The notes under the pieces are model-generated. The model did no database searches. It saw nothing but the letters and a program-made list of their open reading frames with translations, and was not told where the DNA came from. Positions 1-30,859 of a stretch of 64,000 nt of DNA are shown here, piece by piece. The translations under genes and the position numbers were made by a program. The stretch comes from Ephydatia muelleri (lineage: Eukaryota > Porifera > Demospongiae > Spongillida > Spongillidae), in NCBI GenBank assembly GCA_013339895.1, contig JABACO010000015.1:5117772-5181771 (forward strand), written 5' to 3'. Numbering within the stretch: position 1 is the first letter of the stretch; each line of letters begins with the position of its first letter.

Positions 1-1343
1 ACCAAGGGAATCAAGACCTATCTGCTATGCCAGTGTTGTGTACAAACAACCAGTAGCACGCTTCGGCTAAATAAATGTTTGTTACCAATCTATCCGAATG
101 TTGAATAAATATCGATTGATGAGGTGTGCAGTATTTGGGGTTAGTGACGGTAGATTGAGACTTTTAATTTACAGGTGTCATTGCTATGTCAATACACCAT
201 TGCACACTATATGTTCATGTAGGTCAATTATTTGGTTAATCTTTAGTATCAATGGAAAGTTACCAAAAATATTCAAAGCAACAAAAATCGATGATGTTGA
301 ATATGAGGCTTTGTTTTTCTTGCTTTTGTCTTGCAATTACATACATGCATTGTGTATCACTCTTTATTGATTACAGTAAGTTAAACCAATCTGAAATGTG
401 CATATTTAAATTGGAGGCATAACATTTAAGGCATTGATTGCAATTACTGGAGTGTTAATAGATTCGCTTACACCACTAATATTTCACTGTTAGGTTCTTG
501 TACTGCATGAGCAAAGAATAAGGTTACATGACTTATGGTATGGAGTTTGAGTTATAATCATTAAAAAAACTTCATTCTGTGTGCTGTGTGTGTATGTGTG
601 TGTAGCACTTGCACGAATCCACTCGCAGATACTGTACAAAGTTGCAGTCAAATGCAGTAACTCTTGATCAATCAACACATTGTGTAGTCAGCATGAATAA
701 TACACACACACACACACACACACAATGCACACGCACACACATTCACTTGTGATTCACTTGTGTGTTCGTGTGTAGCATGCAAACAACCCAGCAATACTTG
801 CTAGGCACGTGCGCATGACGCAAACATCATCTGTGTCCATTGTCACAGTGGTTTGTGCATGCATGTATGTACATTCAATATGTGCACAGCTTTCTGCTGT
901 GGGGTTTCTGGTTTTAAACGAGTGCATAAAATCAGTTAGCTCTTTGATTTATAAACCTTACTAGCTGGTGATGTAACTGTTTTAGATTATAATAAACTAT
1001 GTACATCAAGACCCACTAAAATGAACAATCATGACTAAGTTTGAAGATGAATGAACAATTATAACTTAGTTTAATAAAAACTGGTTAATTGCAGTAAAAA
1101 TTATTTCCATTGTTTATATACACAAATTAAATGATCAATAAAAACAATTTTACTTCATTTTAATTTCTTGATCTTTGTCATGACTTTTAATCATTGATTA
1201 CATAACTTTATAGTTTAGAAGTGTTTTACTCATCCAGAAACCTAAGTGTACCTCTGGGTATGTGTGTGTACAGTGTATGTGTGTACACGTGTAAGTGTAG
1301 TGTGTGTACATGCAAGCAATACCCGTGGTGTACATCTTTGTAG
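1..1343 (+). other. Intron or upstream sequence of the MYO18-like gene; no exon recognised
   Basis: I see no convincing coding exon here. The stretch is AT-rich, with a short AC microsatellite near 703-723 and GT-rich stretches near 580-605 and 1260-1310. Because the first recognisable myosin exon starts at 1344 in mid-codon, this is most simply intron. The motor-domain exons must lie to the left of the window. Confidence 0.5.
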
Positions 1344-21039
<19,696 letters not shown>

Positions 21040-21326
21040 TATCTCGCTATACCCTCTCTTTGTTCACTTGCAGATGGATGTGACTTTGTTTTTCTTTCCT
21101 TTTTTTTTTTTTTTTGTCAAGTCTCATCTTTAGGGTTATAATGTGAGCGATGGATAGTGTATCCGTTGTGTGTGTGTGTGTGTGTGTGTGTGTACCGTTT
21201 ATTTGCAATATCATGTTATACTTTTAAGTGTTCGAGTACAAGTGGCGTTGCAGAGAAGTGATGGAAATAATAATTAGGACTGTAAGAGGAATATTCTCTC
21301 TTTGCTTAGCTGGCAATAGTGCTTTT

Positions 21327-21383
<57 letters not shown>

Positions 21384-22695
21384 TGGATATGGAGTACAAA
21401 CCAGTTGTATTGACTTTACTGCCATTGAAAGGCACTGTAAGCAGTTGCCTGATTTGTTTACATCACTTCAGACTTGAATCCATTGTGTAAGTGTCGTGAT
21501 AGCACCATACAATATTATGAAGATTTAAAATGACGGAGAGAAAGCTTAATTTTAAAATTGTATGTCCTAAATCAAAGTGTGATTGTGGGTCTGAATGGCT
21601 GTCCACTACACATTCAGTAATGATTATCTTCAAAAAAAAGCTATCAAGTGATGTCCTGACTGTTAATGATTACAGAACTATTAATTTTTACAGCATGAAA
21701 TGTAATTAGCTTTTAAATGAGTTTACTTTGAATTATTCAGACACAATTCAACCACTTGTTTTAGGAGTGCTAATAATTGTCTCATTGACTTAATATTTAT
21801 GAAGTAAAGTAGTATCCCCGTGTGTATAGAACATAACATTTCAATGCAGTTATGACATGTACATGTTACTCCAAATGAGTTCCAATGTTTCAAATATACT
21901 AATTAGTGATTGATACAGATGAGCTGCAAAGTGCACAGAATACAAAAATTGAATAAATAGCTCATACATGTACATATAACATCATTGGAGTATGAGTGCA
22001 ATGGCAGCATACGAGAAATGATTAAGCTTTGAAGGAGGAAAGAGTGGGCACTTCATTAATTATAATAATGAACTTGTTACTTCAAAAATCTATAGGTCTG
22101 TACCACACACATGACATGAGAAAATCTTGTCTCTAGCTACACATGCAAACATCACACAACATGGTTCTCTTTGGTATTGCTACAGTGCAAAATGCAGTAG
22201 TGTTTGGCTTGCATGGACCTTGTAAGTGCATCCAAGTCAAGTCCACAATCTTGATGTAGCATGGATGTGTTATGGATTTAAGATGGTTGAAGTTTAAGGA
22301 GTCTCAAGATGCAAATAGGGTTTTAATAAACTTCTCTCGTCAGCTGGTACTATATACAAATTGTAATATCCATCCTGTGCAACATGCCTCTAAGAGAAGC
22401 CATTCCAACAGGGAGCAGTGTGTTTAAATATAATTCCATTGGTATTCATGTGATTGAAAACATTCCCCCTTCCCTCCCTTGCCAATCTGGCCACTGAATG
22501 CAAACAGCGAGGCATCAAGGGCTTGATGGGATGTCCTCATTCAACAGACCCTTCTTCTCCTCACTAATGGGAGGTGCTTCATATTTTGCTCCCTTCTTGT
22601 TGCGACATAGAAAGAGCACACTGGTGGGGTGGGGGGGGGAGGGGGTGGGGGCGGGGCACCTTAGCAACAGTGCAGGTTTCAATGTCTGGTGGTAC
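21040..22695. other. MYO18 3' UTR and convergent intergenic region
   Basis: No gene seen. It contains a T17 run (about 21098-21115), GT microsatellites (21169-21193 and 21332-21381) and otherwise AT-rich sequence. Most of it from 21594 on is repeated at 35505-36557 in the second duplication unit, with small deletions. MYO18 and SLC46 copy 1 end towards each other here. Confidence 0.7.
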
Positions 22696-24859
22696 CTACA
22701 TGGACAGTGGTAGGGTTGAAGCAGCAAAGAAGGCAGTCAGGGAGAACACAGTGCCTGCTGGCCACCCTGCCGTCAATATGTGTCTGTACGTCAGGGAGAA
22801 GACCACAGCTGCTATCATTGAGCAAATACTCTGGACAACAGCGACAACAGAAAATATTGCACCTGAAAATATATTATTGTTGGAAGAACAAAACGATATG
22901 CACCATAGTATTTTAAAACATTGTTCAGATATGATACATAAAGCATTATACTAGCTTAGCAATAAACACCTAGTATTACTATTGCATGGCCTAAGGCATC
23001 TCTTGGGGGAAACTAAGTTGGGAGGAGGGAGGGAGGGAGGGGGGAGAGAATTATTATAACTATGTGGTTAGGAGCTATGTATCTAGATGCTATCCTAGTT
23101 CTGTATCAGCCCAGCCTAGATGGCTAGCAAACAGATGGAGTCAACACCCAAACTTTGATTCCTCCAACCTCTACCTCTCACAAAGATGCTCTAAATGAAT
23201 GCCACACCCCCGTGAGTTCAAAGTTTTTGTAGCCACTGGTGTAAAAATGGCAGCCACTGTAGTGTCAGGGAGAAAATGAGGAAGTAGGTATATAAAGGGA
23301 GCAGTCATGACCCTATATGCCTGTAGCACTCTATGTGCTGTGAATGGTAAAGGACCACACAACCACGATTTAACCCTGTGTGTAAAATGTACATAGTACT
23401 TTTTGTTCTGTTCAAACATGCATTCGAAGAACACCACACACAGTTCCTGATATTTTGGGGATAAAACAGTGAATGTAAAGCAGGGGAAATTCCCACTTCA
23501 TGCGAACCACCTTTCCCCCAGGACTGGGTGTTCCACACTGATGTACCTTGGTCACTTGGGTTTACAGAGGCGGACAACATACTGCGCATGGGAGGAGCTG
23601 CAATGGCCTCCAAGCCCACTACAGTCCCAACTGCAAGAAGAGAACAGGGTGTCAGGAGGGGTGTCAGGGAGGAGGGTGGGCACCTTACTAGCGAACATCT
23701 GCCATTTGCGTTGGACAAAGATGTTTAAGATGGCCATCAATGCAGAGAATGTCATGCCAACGAGCGATATGATGGAGTCGTGTAGCTTGAATGCCACCAA
23801 GATGGGGAGGAGGAATATCAGGGCAGCTCCATGCGTTAGGAAGAACGTGGTGTTGTACAGTCCAATCAGCTCTGAGCCCCACTGGAGGGGAGGATGTGTG
23901 AAGTAGAGAGTGTTGACCGAACTAAGTCCCGTGGCAATCAAGTAGAAGATCCCCAGCGTGTAGAGGTGGGTCGAAATCCTCCAGCGGGAGTGACCCGGCA
24001 TGAAAACGATCTCCAGACCTCGGAATACTGATCTCAACCCAGAACGGTGACCTGCGATCGCGTGTCTTCTCTGCCGCTCTTCGCGGGCCAGAGATTCCGG
24101 GAGAAATACGAGGACGTACAGCAGGACAGCGAGGTAGCTGGCCAGCATGAGCCAGGCGATGTACGGGTAGTAGCAGTTGGAGCTGCCGATCCACGCCCCT
24201 CCTGCAGCCGTACACAGGGCGATGCTCAGAACCAACATGCCCTCGGCAAAACCGATGCGGTAAGTGATCCATCTGGGCGAGCTGATGTCGGCGAGGTAAG
24301 AGAAGGTGGAGGTGAACAGACCAGTAGACCCTCCCCCCAGGGAGTTTATGAAATAACACAGAACAAAGTAGTAGACACTCAGGTCGAGATACATGATCGC
24401 CAGCACGACGCCTGCGGACAAAACCCCCGCAAAGGAGAGGGCCACCATGAGCGGCTTTCTCCCCACGCGATCCGACATCGGACCGCTGATCAGAGCTACG
24501 AATACGGAGGGCAACTGACCCGCCACGTTAGCTAGAAGGATCAAGGTCGTCGACCTTTCCTCCACGCTGTCGTCGCTTCCAGAGGAGTTGGAGCAGTTGG
24601 CTAAGTCCTGGTTGCTGATGCACACGAAGCTTTGGTTCTTCGGGTAGGCGAGGCTCGTGCAGAGGGCGGTGTTGTTGACGCTCAAGTTTTTTTTGAGGGC
24701 AGCGACAAGCGACTCGGTCTGATAACGGTTAATGACGTACAGCGGCATCACGAAAACGAGCAGATAGGTGGCGAACATGTACAGGAAGACTACGGGTTCG
24801 ACGGTCACCAGCTTCGCGTTTCGAAATCTCATGTAACATCGCCAACAGCTTGGAGCCAT
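22696..24859 (-). CDS. SLC46-like major facilitator transporter, copy 1
   Basis: Three exons on the minus strand: 24859-23689, 23630-23547 and 22862-22696, joined in phase to a 473-residue protein of usual family length. The middle intron is only 58 bp. N-terminal motif VEPVVFLYMFATYL begins TM1. The MFS loop motif GPMSDRVGRKPLM follows TM2-3. Exon 2 has APPMRSMLSASVNPSDQG, matching the P-x-x-R-S-x-L-S-x-x-V...EQG signature of the SLC46 family (folate and related carriers). Exon 3 supplies the last one or two TM helices (SICSMIAAVVF, then GTVFSLTAFFAASTL). Without exons 2 and 3 the open frame runs 30 codons past the true donor and looks falsely truncated. Substrate cannot be told. Nearest relatives by memory are SLC46A1/A3; expected location is plasma or lysosomal membrane. 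Confidence 0.87.
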
Positions 24860-26200
24860 TGTTGCTGTGTTGTCGGCCGCTCAGTAAAGGTAGAAAAACG
24901 TGACTCTGCGGAGCTGTGCGAATGAATAATATTTCACATGTAACAGCAACTGCAAGTGGGTGGAGGTGGTAGGCGGGGTACGTGGGTCTCGTACCTCGTA
25001 CCCAGACCCGGATGTTTATAGTTTATAGTGTGGTTTTGTTCAGAATACGCGAAAAGAGAGGCAGTTGTATGCTATACTGTATATGTCACGTGCATGCACA
25101 TGCCATGCATGCACGTGATGTTTATGTAATTACAAGTCTAATATGGATCGATATCATAACAGTGAATAAGATTGTTTCATCACTCCTGTCAGTCCTTTAG
25201 CTCCAATTCAAACACAGTATCTCACCAGGCATTTTCGATTTCACTGTTTCTACATCGTGCCGTTCCACTTTGCTTGAACTTGGCAATAAAAGCTCTGTAC
25301 ATTATGCTGACCTAATCCTTACTGTAAGCCATGTCCATTTTTGCAGCTAGCCAGCTAGGATAAGTTAGATGGCGCGATGCTAATCACTTGTTAATTACCA
25401 AGCTTCCAAATTACCAAAGCTTCCAATGAATTCCTTCAATGTAGCATCACTGCATGGGAACTGCATTCTCTGCCCCTAATATATGCGTCGTACCTGACAC
25501 AAATTACTGCAGATGGCATTCTGATTGAAGTGGCAATTTGTTTGGGCCGAGCGGGCTCAATGTGATTTTAGCTAGCTTTCTCTAGCTATGAGTTGTAAAA
25601 GCTTAAACCGCTTTTAAAACAGAGAACGATAGACAATGAATGACCCTAATTAAATTCATGCCCCAGATATCCGCAGCGGCCTAAATATAGCACCTGATAA
25701 ATATAGTAACAATACGTTATATCCGTCGCATGGCAGCCGATGTGCATAATGGATCGAGGAGAAGACAATTCTTCATGCTATTATTGCCCTTAATTCAGTA
25801 GCTAAAAAATACTTTGCCAAAATAGAAAGCACAGAAATGTGTTATAACCTGGTGCATCTATATAGCGGCACGCCCACATTTAGCATCATGCGTGCATGTA
25901 TAGAAGGTGAGTGAAGCATGCATGCGTGTATGCAGGGAGGCGCGGCGACCATGTCAGAACACTGATATCCGGCTGAGCATTTTAGAGCGACTATGCTGAG
26001 GCTGAGCAGTGAGAAAACTTGTTCAGTTGCGAGGTTTCCGTTGTCGTTATTTGAACATTGCATACCTCGCAACATATATACTTAGTTCCCATTTATGTAC
26101 TCATTACAGAATGCCAAACGAAATGCTGCATCATTTTTTCTTTGCTGGCTATTTTAAAACCACTAAATTGAATTACGTCAACTATATAATATCTACAGCC
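24860..26200. other. Intergenic region between divergent SLC46 copy 1 and the TNIP-like gene
   Basis: No coding exon seen. It holds the upstream sequences of both genes. An inverted repeat with CACGTG cores lies at 25086-25118; the rest is AT-rich and unremarkable. Similarity to duplication unit B stops just upstream of the SLC46 start. Confidence 0.6.
25086..25118. promoter_or_regulatory. 12-bp perfect inverted repeat containing two E-boxes
   Basis: TCACGTGCATGC, nine bases, then GCATGCACGTGA. Each arm holds CACGTG (bHLH site) overlapping GCATGC. It lies 227 bp upstream of the SLC46 copy 1 start. A regulatory role is inferred from the motif only. Confidence 0.35.
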
Positions 26201-26201
26201 G

Positions 26202-26209
26202 TATAAAAG
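26202..26209 (+). promoter_or_regulatory. TATA box of the TNIP-like gene
   Basis: TATAAAAG lies about 55 bp upstream of the chosen ATG (26263), which leaves room for a short 5' UTR. Position and match support a core promoter. Confidence 0.5.
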
Positions 26210-26262
26210 GATGCACGTTGAAGCACTCACTCACGCTGCACCGTTCAAGAGAAGCTAAAGAT

Positions 26263-28167
26263 ATGACGGATGATGGGCTCCGTTGCTCGCAGGGGGACAT
26301 TTCAGACTCGAATGTCGCTGCACACTGTCGCGAACCCACGCTAGATCGTGTTCGAATTCTGGAACACCAAGTCAATGAAGTAAGGAGTCCATGCACTTGT
26401 CGTTTCGCAATGGGCTTGGACGCATGCATTGCACGATCAGCGAGCACGCTTCACGCAGTGCTTACAGTATATTCTCTATGCCATCGGTGCAGTTGATGTA
26501 CGTGAACAGCCAATGGGATGTGGAGTATGGCGAACAAAAGGAAGCCTTTCGACGATTCCGAACGGATTCGCAGCTAGCTCAGAAGGAGAACCAGGAAACC
26601 ATTGCGCGCTTGAGGGCTGAGAATGCGTTACTGAAGAATCAGATAAGAGCTCAGGAAACGAATCACTCGGGCAAGGAACCCGCCACTACAGTAAAGAGAC
26701 AGCGACCTACTGACCTACCCCTAAAAGTTGCTAGAGATCTCCCTGCGGCTTCCAGCGTAGAGGTGCAGACAGAAATCGCTCTACTGAGGCACCAAGTAAG
26801 TGTGCAGTAAATTGGAGTTGAATGTGCATGCTGCATTGCAGCAGAGGTAGTTACTAAAGAATAGTCTATAGAGTAGTGCATGGCGCATTAGTAAATGCAT
26901 TGCGATTGCATGAATATCTGATTGTAAATGTGTGGTGTGGTCCATGCAAGTCTTCACGGCACGAACGGTTGTATGCACCTGAAGAGTGGAGGGCTTATCA
27001 ATATGTACTCAACCATTAAAAAATCTCTATAATTACGTCATTAGAATGTTCAGGTTTTAATGGTTCATTCCTCGTATCGTCCTATACAAATCAATATATT
27101 TATATAGAATGCCATGCAATTGTACTTTCATACTAGCGCGTGATATAGGCGGCATGGCACATAAGTGAGACAATTAGTGATTCAATCGTTTCAGTTGTCA
27201 GGTGTCTGAACTAGGCTCAGCGCGTATATATGTTCGACTGATTCTTCGTTTTGTATGTGCACTCCTCTCTCCCAGACAAAAAGAGTATTCCATTTGTTCG
27301 TTTTACTAGCTCGTTCGATCATCGTTCTTTCTATCTCTCCTTCCTTATATCCTAAATGGCTCATCCAGCTGAAAGCTTTCCAAGAAGATTTCATATCTGA
27401 AAGGCGTGAAAAAGAGAAAATTACTGACCAGAAGCGGAATGAGTGTCTGAGGTTCCAAGCTGAAATAACATCTCTTCAACTTCAGCTTGACCGCTGCAAA
27501 ACAGAGTTGGCCCATTACAGCAAGGAGGCAACTAGACTAGCACTCCAGTTAAATCTGAGGGTCCAGATGGGCCAGAGATGTGCAAGCAAGGTATGAGTTT
27601 CGTTTTGTATTATACATGTAGGTTTTAAGAATGTGTGGATGTGCAAGCACGCACCACATAGCAAACTGGAGATGTGCTGTGCATTCACAGTTGAGTACAG
27701 CACATATCGTGAGAATATGTCGTAAAGAACATTAGAACTGTTCAATAAAGTTCAATCTCATGGTCACATAGTGTAACACACCTCTAGAGTCACATGGTAA
27801 TGATGTAATTAGAATGAGAAGCTAGATACATGCAGTATACTATAATCAACACGTGATGCTGTTACACATTTTTTTATGTGTGTCTTTTTTTTCCTTTCAA
27901 ATTACATGTACATAGGGCCACATCCCACGATCACCTGATACTTCACTGCCACCACTAGATCCAGTTGTTGAGAATGATCGCACATGCCTGGTACATCCAC
28001 CAATCATCCAAGCATCAAATGTTTCCCATCCTTCAATTGGTAGAGGTGTACCACTCCAAGTACCTGCCTTAGGTACAGATAGCAAAAATGCCTGTCCTAG
28101 ATGTGCCAGAACATTTACTGAGATGAAGGAACTGGGAGACCACAAAATAAAGTGTCTCCAATATTGA
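26263..28167 (+). CDS. TNIP/optineurin/NEMO-like ubiquitin-binding coiled-coil adaptor
   Basis: Exons 26263-26379, 26493-26795, 27369-27590 and 27916-28167, all phase 0, giving 297 residues. Exon 2 holds an NSQWD...YGEQKEAFRRF segment resembling the AHD1 region of ABIN/TNIP proteins, then coiled coil. Exon 3 carries FQEDFISERREKEK, the hallmark of the UBAN domain (DF-x2-ER-x2-REK), which binds Met1/Lys63 polyubiquitin in NEMO, optineurin and ABINs. The last exon ends in a small zinc finger, C-x2-C-x12-H-x3-C (CPRCARTF...HKIKC), of the NEMO/optineurin/ABIN-2 type. Family members tune NF-kB, interferon and selective-autophagy signalling. It is much shorter than human NEMO (419) or optineurin (577). 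It is absent from duplication unit B. Assignment to the superfamily is firm, the exact orthologue open. I prefer TNIP because of NSQWD. Confidence 0.8.
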
Positions 28168-30859
28168 CTGCATCTCTGTCCCCATGCTCAACGATTCACT
28201 GCTTTGCTAGGCTGTTACGTGTAGCCACAACTCAGAGCAACCATAAAGGCATTCAATGTGGCTAGCGTAAGATCATCCTATATGTAGCCATGCTGTGTGG
28301 AGAACCAGGCGAGCTGGAATATACAACATTATGCTGAGAAAATTGAACACATATTAAGAAACTGCATGAGAGCAATATGACAATGTGTATGATTTGAAAG
28401 ATAGAGGGATAATTTTTAAAAATGATGCGGTTTATCAGTATCACTGCCAATTACATATTATGGGAACCATTTAGTGTATGTATATGCGTGTGGTTGTGGA
28501 GGAGTGGCAATAGCACTTTTGTAGTCAACAGGGGAAACAGAGTTGAGCATCAGATTTAGCCCTGTTTGTGGAGGCTACCAATAACCTGACTTGGAAACTG
28601 TATTTAGGATTTTATGTAGGGATTGTTGGTGCAAAAAGCATAGGTACAAAGTACAGTGAGCTTGATTAAATGTCCTACCATTTCATGTACAAACCAATCA
28701 CTAGCCTCGGGCCTACCTGTGGACCCGCTATAATTAAAGAATTTCCTTATCGTTAAAGTAGATAAAGCAGATGAATACTTCTCCTTCACTCAAGCTCCCA
28801 ATGTAGTGATGTAGCTTTGCTGTCAGGGTCTTGGGAAATCATTCTCTGCAGTCCATACATGTACCTGTGTTCAAATAAATCTGATCAATGCAACTATTTT
28901 GTCACACAATACCATGCAGACCAGTTAACGAATGAGTTCTATATACATATTTTATACAACCTCCACACCAAAAAAAAAGTACAGCTTAAATTGCTTGAGC
29001 AAAAATCTTTGAATTGGAGTTCTTTGAATGAGGTGTGGAATTGTTTGCATCATCTGTATACTATGATAACAGCAGCCTTTGAGAGAGAACTTCCACTACT
29101 CAACTTGTCCCTATACCTTCTTCTACTAAACAGATCTGACGTGCACGTGCTGCTGACGTGCGTATTATTGTTAGTTTCTGCATTCATGGCCGTTCATTTC
29201 AATGGGAGAACTTTGCTGGGTCGCGTTAATGTTCAAGTTGCTCAATGCAGTCTCGCGTTAGCTGCACATCACATGCACAGCAACTCGAGGAGAAGATTTT
29301 CCCAGAGAACTCGCAATTTCCTTCTTATCATGCGTCTCCTCACTTGAGATGCATGTTTTCTGTTATGCATTTTAGTTATAAAAAGCTAAATGGCGCCTGC
29401 ACCAATTTGAACTGCAAAAGATGGCGTCTCCCAAATTGAGAATGTGAACTTTTAGTATACATGTGTATACGTCTCCTCTATTAGACACATGCATTATCCG
29501 CCTCTCCTCGAATTCTTTGCGCAACTAAAATAGGATGAATAATGACATACCAATTCCAATTATGACAATAGCAGATTAAGGTATTGGAACTGATGTAATC
29601 GTTATGCATTTGTCCAGCAGCGGAGAGGCTAGAAAATTGGGGCGCCACGGACCGCAATGCCCTTACTTAGTTCTGCTATAGCTGTTGCACCTCAACGATT
29701 AATTTCGCAGCTCAAAAGGGTTAGTCTTCATTTTGGACTCATTGCACAAATTCTCAAAATAGGCACTATTTCAAGTCAATTTCGGATGGCCTGGCATACC
29801 TTAAAGCCTTAAATAAATGGTCGGAGGAATATAGATCGGGCCGTCCTTGTTACTGCATTTCACCCCCACTCTCGCAATTCAAATAGATAGGCATCATACT
29901 GTAGATTATGTAGTTGTATCGCAGCATGCACGTATGGTATAAATAAAACAAAAAACGAAAGGAAAAATAAGCCTTTGGGGAGGCATAACAAGAGGAGCGG
30001 AAACTTTGTTTTATTATAACATTCACTAACAGATCTGCACTGTATCTCAGCCCATTGTCAACATGTCATGAAGCAATTAATTGTACTGGCCCAGATATCA
30101 GTGAGTCATAGCACTTGTACTCCTCAAATTGAAATGAGAGAGAAGACCGGAGCGTAGTTGCTATAGCCTGGGTCAAGAGTAAAATGGAAAAGTGGCCTAG
30201 ATTCGATGACGGAGCAGCTCTACCTGCTCACTAGCTTGTTTAATACTTCAGACCTTCAACTATGCATGCAATTGATATATAAGTTGCTTTGCTGGCACTA
30301 AGCCGCCAGTGGCACAACAATCGATACAAAAATGGACTGCATGGGAACCAGAACGCACAACGATCCGGACGGGGACCAGTCCCCAGTCCGTTGTTTATCG
30401 ATTTCAATAAAGGCACTCGACTCCGCTGCTTTTGTAATGAATATAATAAATTGGAAGCCGCGCACCAATGCTTATATTGGAAGAAATGAATTTTAGATTC
30501 TGGGAAGAGCAGCAGATCCATATATATGTCAAAAACTGCTATTTTTCTCTTCAGTCTGATACGGATCTAGTCTCGGATTGCTTCACAATAATAAAAGCCA
30601 AGCTACTATTTTGAGCAAAGTGCACGGCTGTAGTACGAAATACGTGACAGAAGGAAAGTGTGAACTGTGGCTTTACCACCACGCTTCGGAATAACCTACC
30701 GGCTGCCTTAGCTGCTACACAGGTAATCCAGCTGAACTCGGCACACCTAGCCTGCTTCACTTGCATGAAAATAGCTTGTCTGCGATGTAAAATGGATTTT
30801 CTCTGGCACAGTGTTCCTGCAAATCAGATTTTGATCCGCACAGAGACCCAATCCGTGCC
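28168..30859. other. Intergenic region between the TNIP-like gene and OAS copy A
   Basis: I see no supported gene. Small open frames (for example 28817-29347) show no family resemblance and end in low-complexity AT-rich sequence. From about 30545 the sequence is shared with 48365-48649 upstream of OAS copy B, so the OAS promoter or a 5' UTR exon probably lies within 30545-30859. Confidence 0.55.

Noticed and set aside
24047-24535. Plus-strand ORFs of about 160 codons opposite SLC46 (also 37935-38414)
   Set aside because: Antisense shadows of a GC-rich coding exon, with no recognisable domain.
23552-24859. SLC46 copy 1 read as a single-exon, C-terminally shortened protein
   Set aside because: The last 30 codons of that frame cross a 58-bp intron; exons 23630-23547 and 22862-22696 restore the family C-terminus.
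28817-29347. 176-codon plus ORF
   Set aside because: No family motif, unusual composition, AT-rich surroundings and no splice or duplication support.
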